Part shown: in pieces, positions 24,825 to 34,755 of the stretch
How the letters are laid out: each line of letters starts with the position of its first letter
How positions within the stretch are numbered: position 1 is the stretch's first letter
NCBI RefSeq assembly: GCF_000423665.1
Contig: NZ_AUIK01000001.1
Span: 1 to 64,000 of the forward strand
Direction of reading: 5' to 3'
Length of the DNA: 64,000 nt
Origin: Solirubrobacter soli DSM 22325
GTDB lineage: Bacteria; Actinomycetota; Thermoleophilia; Solirubrobacterales; Solirubrobacteraceae
Position numbers and translations under genes: made by a program
The notes under the pieces: generated by a model
Databases searched by the model: none
Seen by the model: only the letters and a program-made list of their open reading frames with translations
What the model was told of the DNA's origin: nothing

Positions 24825-25714
24825 TCGTCGCCGTCACCGGGCCGACGGGGGAGCTCGGGCGCGCGTTCCTGCGGGCGCTGCAGCGCGACGGCGAGGTCAC
24901 CCGCGTGCTCGGCATGGCGCGGCGCCCGTTCGACACGGGCGATCTCACCAAGCTCGAGTACCGCCAGGGCGACGTGCTCGACCCCGAGGCCGTCAACGCG
25001 CTCGCCCGCGACGCCCACGTGCTCGTGCACCTCGCGTTCATCGTCATCGGCGGGCGCGAGGAGACGCGCCAGGTCAACCTCACCGGTTCGCGGAACGTCT
25101 TCCGCGCCGCCTGCAAGCACGTCGACCGCCTCGTCTACACGTCGAGCGTCGCCGCCTACGGCTTCCACTCCGACAACCCGCAGCCGCTGACCGAGGACAT
25201 CAGGCCCCGCGGCAGCGAGCGCTTCTACTACTCCGCCCAGAAGGCCGAGCTCGAGCGGGTCCTCGAGGAGGAGTTCCCGGACGCCTACGTCCTGCGCCCG
25301 TGCATCGTCGCCGGGCCGGATGCGAAGCTCCCGCTGCGCCAACTCCCGCCCAAGCCGCTGCTGCTGCCCGACCCGGGCACGCCGTTCCAGCTCGTCCATC
25401 ACGACGACGTCGCGCAGGCGCTGCTCGCCGCGACGAAGGGCGCGGGAACCCCTGGCGCCTACAACCTCGCGGGCGACGGCACGATCACGCTGTCCGACCT
25501 CGCCCGCGCCACCGGCCGGCTGGCGTTCGGAGTCCCGCGCATCCTGCTCGCGCCCGCCGCGATCGGCGCGAACCTCCCGTACGTCCCCACGCTCGCCCAG
25601 TGGGTGAACGCGGGCCGCACGCCCGTGATCATGGACACGACGAAGGCGCGCGAGCAGCTCGGGTGGCGCCCCGCGTACTCCACGCAGGAGACGCTGCGCG
25701 CGCTAACCGAGTAG
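24821..25714 (+). CDS. NAD-dependent epimerase/dehydratase family protein
   Basis: A 297-residue extended SDR. The Rossmann motif is TGPTGELGR at the N-terminus, and the Ser/Tyr/Lys triad is represented by YTSSVAAYG and [10 protein letters not shown]. It resembles nucleoside-diphosphate-sugar epimerases or 3-beta-hydroxysteroid dehydrogenase-like proteins. The substrate is unknown. It is translationally coupled to the NUDIX gene (ATGA) and overlaps the convergent transketolase-like gene by 12 bp. Confidence 0.88.
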   Translation: MIVAVTGPTGELGRAFLRALQRDGEVTRVLGMARRPFDTGDLTKLEYRQGDVLDPEAVNALARDAHVLVHLAFIVIGGREETRQVNLTGSRNVFRAACKHVDRLVYTSSVAAYGFHSDNPQPLTEDIRPRGSERFYYSAQKAELERVLEEEFPDAYVLRPCIVAGPDAKLPLRQLPPKPLLLPDPGTPFQLVHHDDVAQALLAATKGAGTPGAYNLAGDGTITLSDLARATGRLAFGVPRILLAPAAIGANLPYVPTLAQWVNAGRTPVIMDTTKAREQLGWRPAYSTQETLRALTE

Positions 25715-27925
25715 GTCGAGCGCGGCGCCGACGACCGACTCGGCGTCGATCTGGTGGTGCTCGTAGAGCTCGGCGATGTCGCCCGCCTGGCCGAAGCGCT
25801 GCACGCCGAGGCAGGCGATCGGCGAGCCGAGGAAGGACAGCGTGTGCGGGTGGCCGTCGAGCAGGCTGACGATCGGCACGCCCTTGCGGAACAGCTTCTC
25901 GAGCGTGTTCGCGTCGCCGTCGCCGAGCCCGGAGCGGGCCTGGAAGGACCGGAACAGCAGGTCGGCGGAGGTGATGCAGACCACCTCGACGTTCAGGCCG
26001 CCGTCCTCGGTCAGGGTGTCCGCCGCCGCGATCGCCTCCGGGACCAGCGCGCCCATGACGGCGATGACCACGTCGGGCGCGTCGTGCGGCCGCAGCTTGT
26101 AGGCGCCGGCCAGCGCACCTTCGCGGGTGCCGGTGTGCAGCGACTGATCGATCGGGCGGGTGGAGAGCCGGAAGTACGCACTCGTCCCGCCCGGCTTGCC
26201 GAGCTGCGACATGGCCTGCAGGAAGCACCACTCGAAGTCCTGGCCGAACGCGGGCTCGTAGTACACGCAGCCCGGCTGCTCGATGCCGATCGAGGGCGTG
26301 ATCACCGACTGGTGCGCGCCGCCCTCGGGGCCGAGCGTGACGCCCGACGGCGTGCCGACGAGGATCGACTGGCCGCCGGCGTAGATGCCGAAGGACCACG
26401 GCTCGAGGGCTCGTGACACGAACGGGTCGTAGATCGTGCCGATCGGCAGCAGCGGCTGCCCGTCACGCGACCAGGTCGCGCCCAGCTCCCCCAGCAGGCC
26501 AACGAGGTTGACCTCGGCGATGCCGAGCTCGAAGTGCTGGCCGTGATCGGACTCGCGCCAGCGCACGAGGGTGTCGGTGTCGTCGGCGAACCAGTCGATC
26601 CGGTCGCCGGGGCTCCAGATGCCGGCCTTGTTGATCCAGCCGCCGAGGTTGGTGGACGTGCCCACGTCCGGCGAGACGGTGACCACGCGCGTGGCGACCT
26701 CAGGCGCCTCGCGCACGAGGTCGACGAAGAAGCGGCCGAACGCCTGCTGCGTCGAGGCCTTGCCGGTGTGCTTGCGACCGAGGTCCTTCGGGACCTTCGG
26801 GGACGGCACGGCGCGGGTGGCGCCGCGCTTGAGGCGGCGACCCGTCACCTCGCACAGCTCCTCCTCCGCCGAGCCCGGCGCGAACGGGCGGAACGGGTCC
26901 TCGGGGTCCTCGTCGAGGCGGGCCGCGAGCTCCGCGTACTGGGCGTGGTTGAGCAGCGCCGAGTGGTTGGCCGGGTGGCCCTCGGTCGGCAGCGACCAGC
27001 CCTTGATCGTGTAGGCGAAGATGACGCTCGGGCGATCGCGGACCTCGTCCGCCTGGCGGTAGCCGTCCAGCAGCGCGGCGAGGTCGTGGCCGCCGAGGTC
27101 GCGGAAGGTGGCGAGCAGCTCTTGGTCGGTGAGGTCGTCGACGGGGACCTCGATGCGGCGGCGGAGCTCTTGCGCATCGGCGCGCAGGAGCCGCTGGTAC
27201 TCCTCGTTGGGCATCGCGTCGATCCGGGCGCGCAGGTCCGGGCGCTTGGTGAGCTGTGGGCCGTACTTGACCATCACCGTGTGCCAGCCGGCGGCCTCGA
27301 ACATCGCGGCGAGGCGGCCGGCGGCGATGTCGGGGACGACGCGGTCCAGCGACTGCCGGTTGAGGTCGACGACCCACATCACCTCGCCGAGCCGGGCGAC
27401 CATCGGGTCCGCGATCGCCTCCCAGCAGGCGCCCTCGTCGAGCTCGGCGTCACCGATCAGGGCGATCTGGCGGCCGCCGCGGGGGACGTCGAAGTGCCCC
27501 GCGACGTAGCGGTGGGCGAGCGCGCCCCAGATCGGCGCGGTGGCGCCGAGACCGACGGACCCGGTCGAGTAGTCGACCGGGTCGGGGTCCTTCGTGCGGG
27601 ACGGGTAGGACTGCAGCCCGCCGTACTCGCGCAGCTTCGTCAGATAGCTGCGGTCGAGGCGGCCGAGCAGGTGGTTGATCGCGTGCAGGACCGGGCTCGC
27701 GTGCGGCTTGACGGACACGCGGTCCGGCGCCTCGAGGACGCCGAAGTACAGCGCGGTCATCAGGCTCACCATGGATGCGCTGGAGGCCTGATGCCCGCCC
27801 ACCTTCACGCCGCTGCGGTTCTCGCGGACGCGGTTGGCGTGGTGGACGATGCTGGTGGCCAGCCACAGCACCCGCTGCTCGACGCGCTTGAGGGTCTCCA
27901 GGTCGAGCTCGGTGGCCACCGCCAT
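25703..27925 (-). CDS. Transketolase / PDH-E1-like ThDP enzyme
   Basis: A 740-residue thiamine-diphosphate enzyme related to the homodimeric E1 of pyruvate dehydrogenase (AceE) and to transketolase. The ThDP/Mg site is IGDAELDEGACWEA with the later WVVDLNRQSLD, and GGHQASSASMVSLM matches the AceE N-terminal region. It is about 150 residues shorter than AceE and has no E2 or E3 gene nearby. It may decarboxylate a 2-oxo acid or transfer a two-carbon unit. It follows the SHMT-like gene by 11 bp in a gntR operon, which suggests that both act on the same small amino acid or keto acid. Confidence 0.88.
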   Translation of the reverse strand: MAVATELDLETLKRVEQRVLWLATSIVHHANRVRENRSGVKVGGHQASSASMVSLMTALYFGVLEAPDRVSVKPHASPVLHAINHLLGRLDRSYLTKLREYGGLQSYPSRTKDPDPVDYSTGSVGLGATAPIWGALAHRYVAGHFDVPRGGRQIALIGDAELDEGACWEAIADPMVARLGEVMWVVDLNRQSLDRVVPDIAAGRLAAMFEAAGWHTVMVKYGPQLTKRPDLRARIDAMPNEEYQRLLRADAQELRRRIEVPVDDLTDQELLATFRDLGGHDLAALLDGYRQADEVRDRPSVIFAYTIKGWSLPTEGHPANHSALLNHAQYAELAARLDEDPEDPFRPFAPGSAEEELCEVTGRRLKRGATRAVPSPKVPKDLGRKHTGKASTQQAFGRFFVDLVREAPEVATRVVTVSPDVGTSTNLGGWINKAGIWSPGDRIDWFADDTDTLVRWRESDHGQHFELGIAEVNLVGLLGELGATWSRDGQPLLPIGTIYDPFVSRALEPWSFGIYAGGQSILVGTPSGVTLGPEGGAHQSVITPSIGIEQPGCVYYEPAFGQDFEWCFLQAMSQLGKPGGTSAYFRLSTRPIDQSLHTGTREGALAGAYKLRPHDAPDVVIAVMGALVPEAIAAADTLTEDGGLNVEVVCITSADLLFRSFQARSGLGDGDANTLEKLFRKGVPIVSLLDGHPHTLSFLGSPIACLGVQRFGQAGDIAELYEHHQIDAESVVGAALDLLG

Positions 27926-27936
27926 GGCTCTGGAGA

Positions 27937-29271
27937 CTATTCGTTGAAGCAGTAGCCCACCTGCTGGTGGCGGAAGCGCAGCTCCAGCGCCTCCTTGCGG
28001 ACGTGTGAGGGCTCGCGGCCCTCGACCAGCACGCCCGCGATCATGTCGGCGATCGCGCGCATCTCGATCTCGCCCATCCCGAGGCGGGTGACCTCGGTGG
28101 TGCCGATCCGCAGGCCGCTCGGGCGGTCCCAGTCCTGCGGCGTGTCGTCGGGCAGCAGGTTCTTGTTGGTGATGATGTTGGCCTTGGCGAGCCGGTGGGC
28201 GACCTCGAGGCCGCCGCCGAAGGAGCGCACGTCGGCGATCACCTGGTGCGTTCGCGTGTAGCCCTTGTGGGCGCCGAGGACCGGGACGCCGCGGGTCTCG
28301 AGCGCGTGCGCGAGCGCCTGGGCGTTGGCGACGACGTTGGCCATGTACTCCTCGCCGAACGCGATCAGCTCGGCCGCGGCGGCGGCGAGCGCGGCGACGC
28401 GGTTGACCTGGTGGGTGGCGGCGAGCGCGGGGAACACGGCGTCCAGCAGCGGCTTCGTCAGGTCCGGGTCGTTCCAGACCATGACGCCCGACTGCGGGCC
28501 GGAGAACGTCTTGCCGGCGCTGCCGGTCATCACCGCGGCGCCCTCGGCGAGCGGGTCCTGGAACTGGCCGCCGGCGATCAGCCCGAGCTGGTGGGCGCCG
28601 TCGAAGAAGACCTTGCCGCCCCACTCGTCGGCGATGGCGGCGATCTCCTTCACAGGGAGCGGGAAGAGCGTCATGCTGGCCCCGAGCGCGATCAGCACCG
28701 GCTTGTGCTTGCGGCCCTCGACGGCGAAGGCGTCGAGGTCGACCTCGAGCTCGTGCGCGTCGAACGGGACGTCGACGATGTTCAGGCCGCGGATGCCGGC
28801 GGGACCGTCGTAGCGGTTGGACGAATGACCGCCGACCGGCTGCGGGATCGTCATCACCGTGTCGCCGGGCTTCGTCAGCGCGGCGTAGACGGCCATGTTG
28901 CCGATCATGCTCGCGACCAAGCGGTGCTCGGCGTAGTTGCTCTTGAACAGGCGCTTGAGCAGCTCGACGCAGAGGGCTTCGACTTCATCGATGTGCTTGG
29001 TGCCCGCGAACCAGCGGTTGACCGGGCCGATGTGCCCCTCGGCTGCTCGCTGGCCGATCTCGGCGGAGAGCAGCGATTGCACCGTCGGGCTCACGAGCGC
29101 CTCGGGGGCGAGCAGGTTGATGCACTCCTTGCCGCGCCACTGGGCGTTGCGGGCGACGGCGGCCAGTACCTCGCGCTGCATGTCCGCGGGGTCGGCGGCG
29201 GCGTCGAGCAGGGCCCGCGCCGCGGCGAGCGTCTCGGCGTCGTGGATGTCGGGCGGGGCGATGGCCGTCAT
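27937..29271 (-). CDS. SHMT-like PLP enzyme
   Basis: A 444-residue fold-type I PLP protein related to serine hydroxymethyltransferase. The PLP-Lys region reads TGSAGKTFSGPQSG where GlyA has a THKTLRGPRGG-type sequence, so the residue before the Lys is Gly, not His. FFDGAHQLGLIAGG supplies the cofactor Asp. The N-terminal NLLAPEALVSP also departs from GlyA. It may be a transaldolase, alpha-methylserine-type transferase or another retro-aldol enzyme rather than the housekeeping GlyA. It is ATGA-coupled to the gntR gene upstream. Confidence 0.85.
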   Translation of the reverse strand: MTAIAPPDIHDAETLAAARALLDAAADPADMQREVLAAVARNAQWRGKECINLLAPEALVSPTVQSLLSAEIGQRAAEGHIGPVNRWFAGTKHIDEVEALCVELLKRLFKSNYAEHRLVASMIGNMAVYAALTKPGDTVMTIPQPVGGHSSNRYDGPAGIRGLNIVDVPFDAHELEVDLDAFAVEGRKHKPVLIALGASMTLFPLPVKEIAAIADEWGGKVFFDGAHQLGLIAGGQFQDPLAEGAAVMTGSAGKTFSGPQSGVMVWNDPDLTKPLLDAVFPALAATHQVNRVAALAAAAAELIAFGEEYMANVVANAQALAHALETRGVPVLGAHKGYTRTHQVIADVRSFGGGLEVAHRLAKANIITNKNLLPDDTPQDWDRPSGLRIGTTEVTRLGMGEIEMRAIADMIAGVLVEGREPSHVRKEALELRFRHQQVGYCFNE

Positions 29272-29930
29272 TCGAAACTCCGGTCGATCAAGGTCCCGAG
29301 CGAGAGCCAGTTCTCCCGGACGCGCTCGGCGGTCGTTTTGACGTCTTGGTGCTTGGCCGCCGCGAGGATCTCGTCGTGCTGGCGCACGGACCCGCGGCCG
29401 GCGAGCGAGCCGAACCGCAGGCGCTCCAGGCGCCGCAGCCGCGGCATCAGCCGGTCGAGGGTCTTGGTCAGCTCGCTGTTGGCGGAGGCTGTGAGGAGCA
29501 CGGCGTGGAAGGCGTCGTCGGCGGCGAGCGCGGCGTCGACGTCGTCGGCTTTCAGCGCCTGCGCGAAGTCGTCGTTGGCGGCGCGCATCGCGTCCAGGTC
29601 GGCGGCGGTGAGCCGCGGGACGCCGAGCTCCGCCGCCAGCGCGTGGATCGCGGCGACGATCGGGAACGCGTCACGCGCCGCCCGCCGGTCGAGCGGGGCG
29701 ACGCGGGTGAAGCGCTGCGGCTCGGTCTCCACCAGCCCGTCCTGCTCGAGCCGGCTCAACGCCTCCCGCACCGGCGTGCGGCTCAACCCGAGCCATTGCG
29801 TGAGCTCCTGGTCGCGCAGCCGCTCCCCAGGCTGCAGCGTCCCGTCCACGATCGCGTCGCGGATCGTCGTATAAGCGCGGTCGCGCAACAGATCGCGCTC
29901 GAGCGCGGCTTTGTCGGCCGGAACTGGCAT
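29268..29930 (-). CDS. GntR-family regulator, FCD type
   Basis: A 220-residue regulator. The winged helix at about 20-85 includes LRDQELTQWLGLSRTPVREALSRLEQDGLV, and an all-helical FCD ligand domain follows (about 95-215), where metal-binding Asp/His residues are expected (DDAFHAVLL). The FadR/FCD class binds small carboxylic or amino acids. ATG 29930 lies inside an inverted repeat that is probably its own operator. It heads the operon gntR, SHMT-like, E1-like, and is divergent from the amidohydrolase. Confidence 0.92.
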   Translation of the reverse strand: MPVPADKAALERDLLRDRAYTTIRDAIVDGTLQPGERLRDQELTQWLGLSRTPVREALSRLEQDGLVETEPQRFTRVAPLDRRAARDAFPIVAAIHALAAELGVPRLTAADLDAMRAANDDFAQALKADDVDAALAADDAFHAVLLTASANSELTKTLDRLMPRLRRLERLRFGSLAGRGSVRQHDEILAAAKHQDVKTTAERVRENWLSLGTLIDRSFE

Positions 29931-29948
29931 CTGAAATATCAGTATGCC
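29926..29948. promoter_or_regulatory. Candidate GntR operator
   Basis: Outer half-sites GGCAT and ATGCC and inner CTGA and TCAG are arranged almost symmetrically around AATA. It covers the gntR start codon and lies at the -35 position of the amidohydrolase promoter, whose -10 is TATCGT at 29961-29966. One protein could repress both directions. Confidence 0.55.
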
Positions 29949-29973
29949 AGCCTGGTGGCGTATCGTCCAGCCC

Positions 29974-30795
29974 ATGCGAGGCGTCGACATGCATGTGCAT
30001 CTGCCGACCGGGGACTGGGTGTGCGGGTGTGTGGGGCACTACGCGGACTCGATCGAGCGGTACTTCGGGACGCGGCCGCAGCCGCACTCGGTCGAGGACC
30101 TGGTCGAGCTCTATGAGCAACTCGACCTGATGGGGGTCCTGCTCGGGTGGGACGCGGGCGGGAAGGAGCTCGACAACGCGGAGATCGCGCGGATCTGCCG
30201 CGAGTCGGGGCGCTTCGTGGGGTTCGGGAGCGTCGATCCGAACCGCGAGGACGCGCTGGAGCGGCTCGCTCGGTTCCCGGAGCTCGGGCTGAAGGGACTG
30301 AAGCTGCACCCGACGATGCAGGCGTTCGATCCCGGCGACGATCGGTTCCTGCCGTTCTTCGACGCGGCGGCCGAGCTCGGGCTGACGCTGCTCACCCACG
30401 CGGGGACGAGCGGGCTCGGTGCCGGCGAGCCCGGCGGCCAGGGGCTGCGGATCGACCTGGCGCGTCCGATCCTGCTCGACCGGATCGCCGCGCGGCATCC
30501 GGGAATGCGGATCGTGCTCGCCCACGTCGGCTGGCCGTGGCACCTCGAGGCGGTGGCCATGGCGCTGCACAAGTCCAACGTCTATCTCGACATCAGCGGG
30601 TGGAAGTACCGCTACCTGCCGGACGAGGTCAAACGCGAGATCCCGCGGCGGCTGCGCGGGCAGTTCGTGTTCGGGACCGACTACCCCATGTTCTCGCCCG
30701 AGGCCTGCCTGGCCGAACTGGACCGCCTCGAGCTGCCCGAGGACGTGGCGCAGGCGGTGCTGCGCGACAACGCCGCGGCGCTGCTCGAGCTGTGA
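29974..30795 (+). CDS. Amidohydrolase-2 family TIM-barrel protein
   Basis: A 273-residue metal-dependent hydrolase or decarboxylase of the amidohydrolase-2 (ACMSD-related) family. Metal-ligand motifs are DMHVHLP at the N-terminus, LLTHAGT and HVGWPWH in the middle and GTDYPMFSPE near the end. Family members decarboxylate or hydrolyse aromatic acids, lactones and similar compounds, and the substrate here is unknown. The start is apparently leaderless (TATCGT ends seven bases upstream). Being divergent from gntR, it probably belongs to the same regulon. Confidence 0.88.
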   Translation: MRGVDMHVHLPTGDWVCGCVGHYADSIERYFGTRPQPHSVEDLVELYEQLDLMGVLLGWDAGGKELDNAEIARICRESGRFVGFGSVDPNREDALERLARFPELGLKGLKLHPTMQAFDPGDDRFLPFFDAAAELGLTLLTHAGTSGLGAGEPGGQGLRIDLARPILLDRIAARHPGMRIVLAHVGWPWHLEAVAMALHKSNVYLDISGWKYRYLPDEVKREIPRRLRGQFVFGTDYPMFSPEACLAELDRLELPEDVAQAVLRDNAAALLEL

Positions 30796-30816
30796 CCGGC
30801 GGGTAAGGAACCGGAC

Positions 30817-31227
30817 CTAGTCGCCGTCGGGGCGCCGGCGGCCTTCTTTGGTCTGGCCGCGGCGGCGCTTGTCATCCAGACGACGACGCTTCGCCCCCGC
30901 CGACGGCTTCGTCTTCGTCCGCGGGCGCGGCACGTGCAAGGCGTCTCTCAGCCGCTGGGCGAGGCGCTGCAGGGCCAGTTCGCGGTTGCGCGCCTGGGAT
31001 CGCGCATCCTGCGCCACCGCGGTCACGCGGGGCCCGAGTTTCGCGCTTATCCGCGCTTTCTGTGCCTCGGATAGAACGCTGGACGCATGCACGTCGAAGG
31101 TCGCCTCGATCCGCGATGCGGTCACGTTGGCGTGCTGCCCTCCGGGACCCGACGACCGCGATGCACGTATCTCGATTTCAGAGATTGGGACGGAAAGTCC
31201 GTCACGTATGTGCAGGAAGTCGGTCAC
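30817..31227 (-). CDS. arfB: ArfB-type peptidyl-tRNA hydrolase
   Basis: A 136-residue class I release-factor-like protein. The catalytic GGQ is in ASRSSGPGGQHAN, followed by the domain-3 core and a long basic tail ending RRRGQTKEGRRRPDGD. In ArfB such a tail enters the empty mRNA channel of stalled ribosomes, so the protein should rescue ribosomes lacking a stop codon. There is no codon-recognition domain, which separates it from RF1/RF2. The start is a GTG at 31227. Confidence 0.92.
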   Translation of the reverse strand: MTDFLHIRDGLSVPISEIEIRASRSSGPGGQHANVTASRIEATFDVHASSVLSEAQKARISAKLGPRVTAVAQDARSQARNRELALQRLAQRLRDALHVPRPRTKTKPSAGAKRRRLDDKRRRGQTKEGRRRPDGD

Positions 31228-31318
31228 AGGGGGAGGAAGGCGTACACCTATAGAGCGGAACTTCCTTCACCCCGTACAGTTACAGTCGCCGGGACGGCAG
31301 CGTCAGGAGCCCCAGTTC

Positions 31319-32782
31319 ATGGAAGCCTCAGCGATCAACGCCCCCGCAGCACTCCACCGCTTCCCGCGAGGCGGAGGGCTTCTGCGTCTGCGCTCGGACG
31401 AGCAGCTCGTCGCGGCGTTCCGCCATGGCAACGACGAGGCGTTCCGGGTCCTGCACGACCGCTATCGGCAACGGCTCTTCGCCTACGTGCGCCAGATGCT
31501 CTCGTCCTGCTCGCGTCAGGACGCGGAGGACGTGCTGCAGGACGTCTTCGTGCGCGCGTACGGGGCGCTGCGCAACGACAACCGCGAGATGAACGTCCGC
31601 GCGTGGCTCTACCGCGTCGCTCATAACCGCTGTATCGACCACCTGCGCCGTCCGGTACCCCCGGCGGCCGAGATCTTCGAGATGTCGCGCAAGCCGCTCC
31701 ACGACCCCGTCGAGGAGGCCCAGCGCCGGGACGACCTGCGCCGCCTCGTCGCCGACGTCGGCCAGCTCCCCGAGCAGCAGCGCTCGGCGCTGCTGATGCG
31801 CGAGATCGACGGCATGACGTACGCCGACCTGGCGAACGCACTCGACGTGACGGTCCCCGCGGTGAAGTCGCTCCTCGTCCGCGCCCGCGTGGGCCTGGTC
31901 GAGGCCGCCGAGGCCCGTGACGCCGACTGCGCCGAGATCCAGGCCGACCTCCTGCGCGCGTACGACAAGGGCGTGAAGGCGAGTGGCCGCGCGCGCAAGC
32001 ACATGCGCACGTGCTCGAGCTGCACCGAGTACCGCGGCGCACTGCGCGGCATGCGGCGCTCGTTCGCCGCGCTGGCGCCGGTCGGCGTCGGCCCGCTGGC
32101 GTTCGCGGCGAAGCTGATCGGGCTCGGCGGCAGCGGTGCCGCGGGAGCCGCGACCGCGGGCGGCGGCGGCGCGGGTGCCGCGGTGGCCGGCGGCGGCGTC
32201 GCGACCGTGACCGCATGCAAGGTCGCGGCGGTCGTCTGCACGGCGGCGATCGCGACCGGCGGAGCCGTCGAGGTCAACCACAAGATCACCGCCGACAAGG
32301 CGCCCGCGACCACGTCCGCGGCCAAGCCGGCGAAGACCCGCGCGGCCAAGCCCGCCGGCGTGGCGCCGATCGCCGCCCCGGTGCGCAACGCGCCGCAGGA
32401 GACGACCTTCACGCCCGCCCACGCGGCCGCCGCCGCGGCCCCGGCGGCCACGAAGCGCAAGCGCGCCTCCAGCAAGACCGACACGCGCTCACTGAAGTCG
32501 ACGAAGGTCACGACGGCCCCGGTCGCCCTCGAGCGTCCGGCCGACGCGGCGCCGCCCACGGCCACCACCGATCCGCAGGTCGAGTCCGGCGGCGCCCGCG
32601 CGCCCGATCCGACCGCCATCCCGACCCCGTCGGCGACCGCCTCGCCGCAGCCGGCCACGACGCCGCAGCCGACCCCGTCACCGGCGACCACGTCCGAGCA
32701 GCCGTCCAACCCGTCCACCGGCAGCGGCGCCGTCGAGGCGCCCGCCCCGGTCGACGCGCCCCCGCCGCCCGCCGGCGGCTGA
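31319..32782 (+). CDS. ECF sigma factor fused to zinc-finger, membrane segment and Pro/Ala/Thr tail
   Basis: A 487-residue protein. Sigma-70 region 2 (about 35-110, with DAEDVLQDVFVRAYGAL and WLYRVAHNRCIDHLRR) and region 4 (about 150-205, with LPEQQRSALLMREIDGMTYADLA) are followed by a zf-HC2-like motif HMRTCSSC (from 228). One hydrophobic segment at about 297-322 comes next, then a disordered Ala/Pro/Thr tail of about 160 residues. Normally the zinc finger and membrane anchor belong to a separate anti-sigma protein. AGGAG at 31304-31308 serves the ATG. It resembles the minus-strand gene at 53728-55347. It may be released or exposed on an envelope signal. Confidence 0.9.
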   Translation: MEASAINAPAALHRFPRGGGLLRLRSDEQLVAAFRHGNDEAFRVLHDRYRQRLFAYVRQMLSSCSRQDAEDVLQDVFVRAYGALRNDNREMNVRAWLYRVAHNRCIDHLRRPVPPAAEIFEMSRKPLHDPVEEAQRRDDLRRLVADVGQLPEQQRSALLMREIDGMTYADLANALDVTVPAVKSLLVRARVGLVEAAEARDADCAEIQADLLRAYDKGVKASGRARKHMRTCSSCTEYRGALRGMRRSFAALAPVGVGPLAFAAKLIGLGGSGAAGAATAGGGGAGAAVAGGGVATVTACKVAAVVCTAAIATGGAVEVNHKITADKAPATTSAAKPAKTRAAKPAGVAPIAAPVRNAPQETTFTPAHAAAAAAPAATKRKRASSKTDTRSLKSTKVTTAPVALERPADAAPPTATTDPQVESGGARAPDPTAIPTPSATASPQPATTPQPTPSPATTSEQPSNPSTGSGAVEAPAPVDAPPPPAGG

Positions 32783-32810
32783 ACCACCCGCGCCACGCGG
32801 CCGCACACCC

Positions 32811-32970
32811 GCGCCCGCGGCGCGCCCTCGCCGCCCCGCCCCACCCGGCCGCGCCACAACGCGCCCGCACCGCCCGCGGCGCGCCCTCGCCGCCCTGCGC
32901 CGCGCGGCCGCACCGCCGCGCCACACCGCGCCCGCACCGCCCGCGGCGCGCCCTCGCCGCCCCGCCCGAC
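32811..32970. repeat. Imperfect GC-rich tandem repeat, about three copies
   Basis: A 17-base block GGCGCGCCCTCGCCGCC starts at 32819, 32878 and 32945, embedded in larger related units of about 59 and 67 bp. It fills most of the 254-bp gap after the sigma-factor gene. No gene is supported there, and some of it may act as a structured 3' end. Confidence 0.75.
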
Positions 32971-33022
32971 GTGGCGCGCGGCCGCTGACGCGCCGTCACC
33001 ACGCCCGCCCATCGGCGGTCGC

Positions 33023-33028
33023 TAGGGT
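33023..33028 (+). promoter_or_regulatory. -10 element for the amino-acid dehydrogenase gene
   Basis: TAGGGT ends eight bases before the GTG at 33037, with no ribosome site between, giving a probably leaderless message. Confidence 0.45.
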
Positions 33029-33036
33029 GCGTCGGC

Positions 33037-34062
<1,026 letters not shown>

Positions 34063-34074
<12 letters not shown>

Positions 34075-34755
34075 ACCTTCCTCACGCAGCTTCTCGAGGT
34101 GGGCGCGCATGGAGATCGCCGCGAACGGGCGGACGTTCGCGGGCGCGTCCGCCCACGCCGCGTCGAGCAACTCGTCCTCGGTCCGCGCGCCCGCCTCCAG
34201 AGCGGCGACGAGCAGTCGCTCGCGCTCGGCGCGGTGGGCGAGGTACTCGTCGAGCTTCGCCGCCGGGTCGGTGACCGGGTCGCCGTGCCCGGGGAGGATG
34301 ACGTCCAACGGCAGCGCTCGCAGCGCGCGCAGCCCGTCCAGATACTCCCGCAGGCGCCCTGACACGAACACGCTGCCCTGCCCCAGCACCGTGTCGCCCG
34401 TGAACGCGGCGCCGCCGAGCACGAACACGAGGTGATCGTCGGCGTGGCCGGGGATGAAGTACACGTCGAACGGCGTCCCGCCCGCCGAGCCGTGCCGCGC
34501 CACGGGCACGTCCCCGAGCCGTGCGAGGAGCGGCTCGAGCCCCTCGGAGTGGTCGGCGTGATGATGCGTCAAGGCGATCCCGCCGGCGCCGCCCCGCGTC
34601 CGCACCTCGGAGGCGACGGCGTCCAGGTGGGAGTCGATCGCCGGGCCCGGATCGATCACCCACGCCGGATCGCGCCCGATGACCCACGTGTTCGTCCCGG
34701 TCAGCGTCAGCGGGCTCGGGTTCGGCGCCAGGACGCGCGTGAAGTCGGCGGTCAC
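34063..34755 (-). CDS. Metallo-beta-lactamase-fold hydrolase, LACTB2-like
   Basis: A 230-residue MBL-fold protein. The zinc motif THHHADHSEGL is present, with GHADDHLVFVL and FTGDTVLGQGSVFV downstream and a C-terminal helical region with winged-helix character. The LACTB2 branch includes nucleases and thioester hydrolases. The GTG start overlaps the lipoprotein stop (GTGA), so the three minus-strand genes from 36424 to 34063 form one operon. Confidence 0.9.

Noticed and set aside
32783..33036. A hidden small gene in the GC-rich gap after the sigma gene
   Set aside because: The open frames there continue through imperfect DNA repeats with no ribosome site or recognisable domain.
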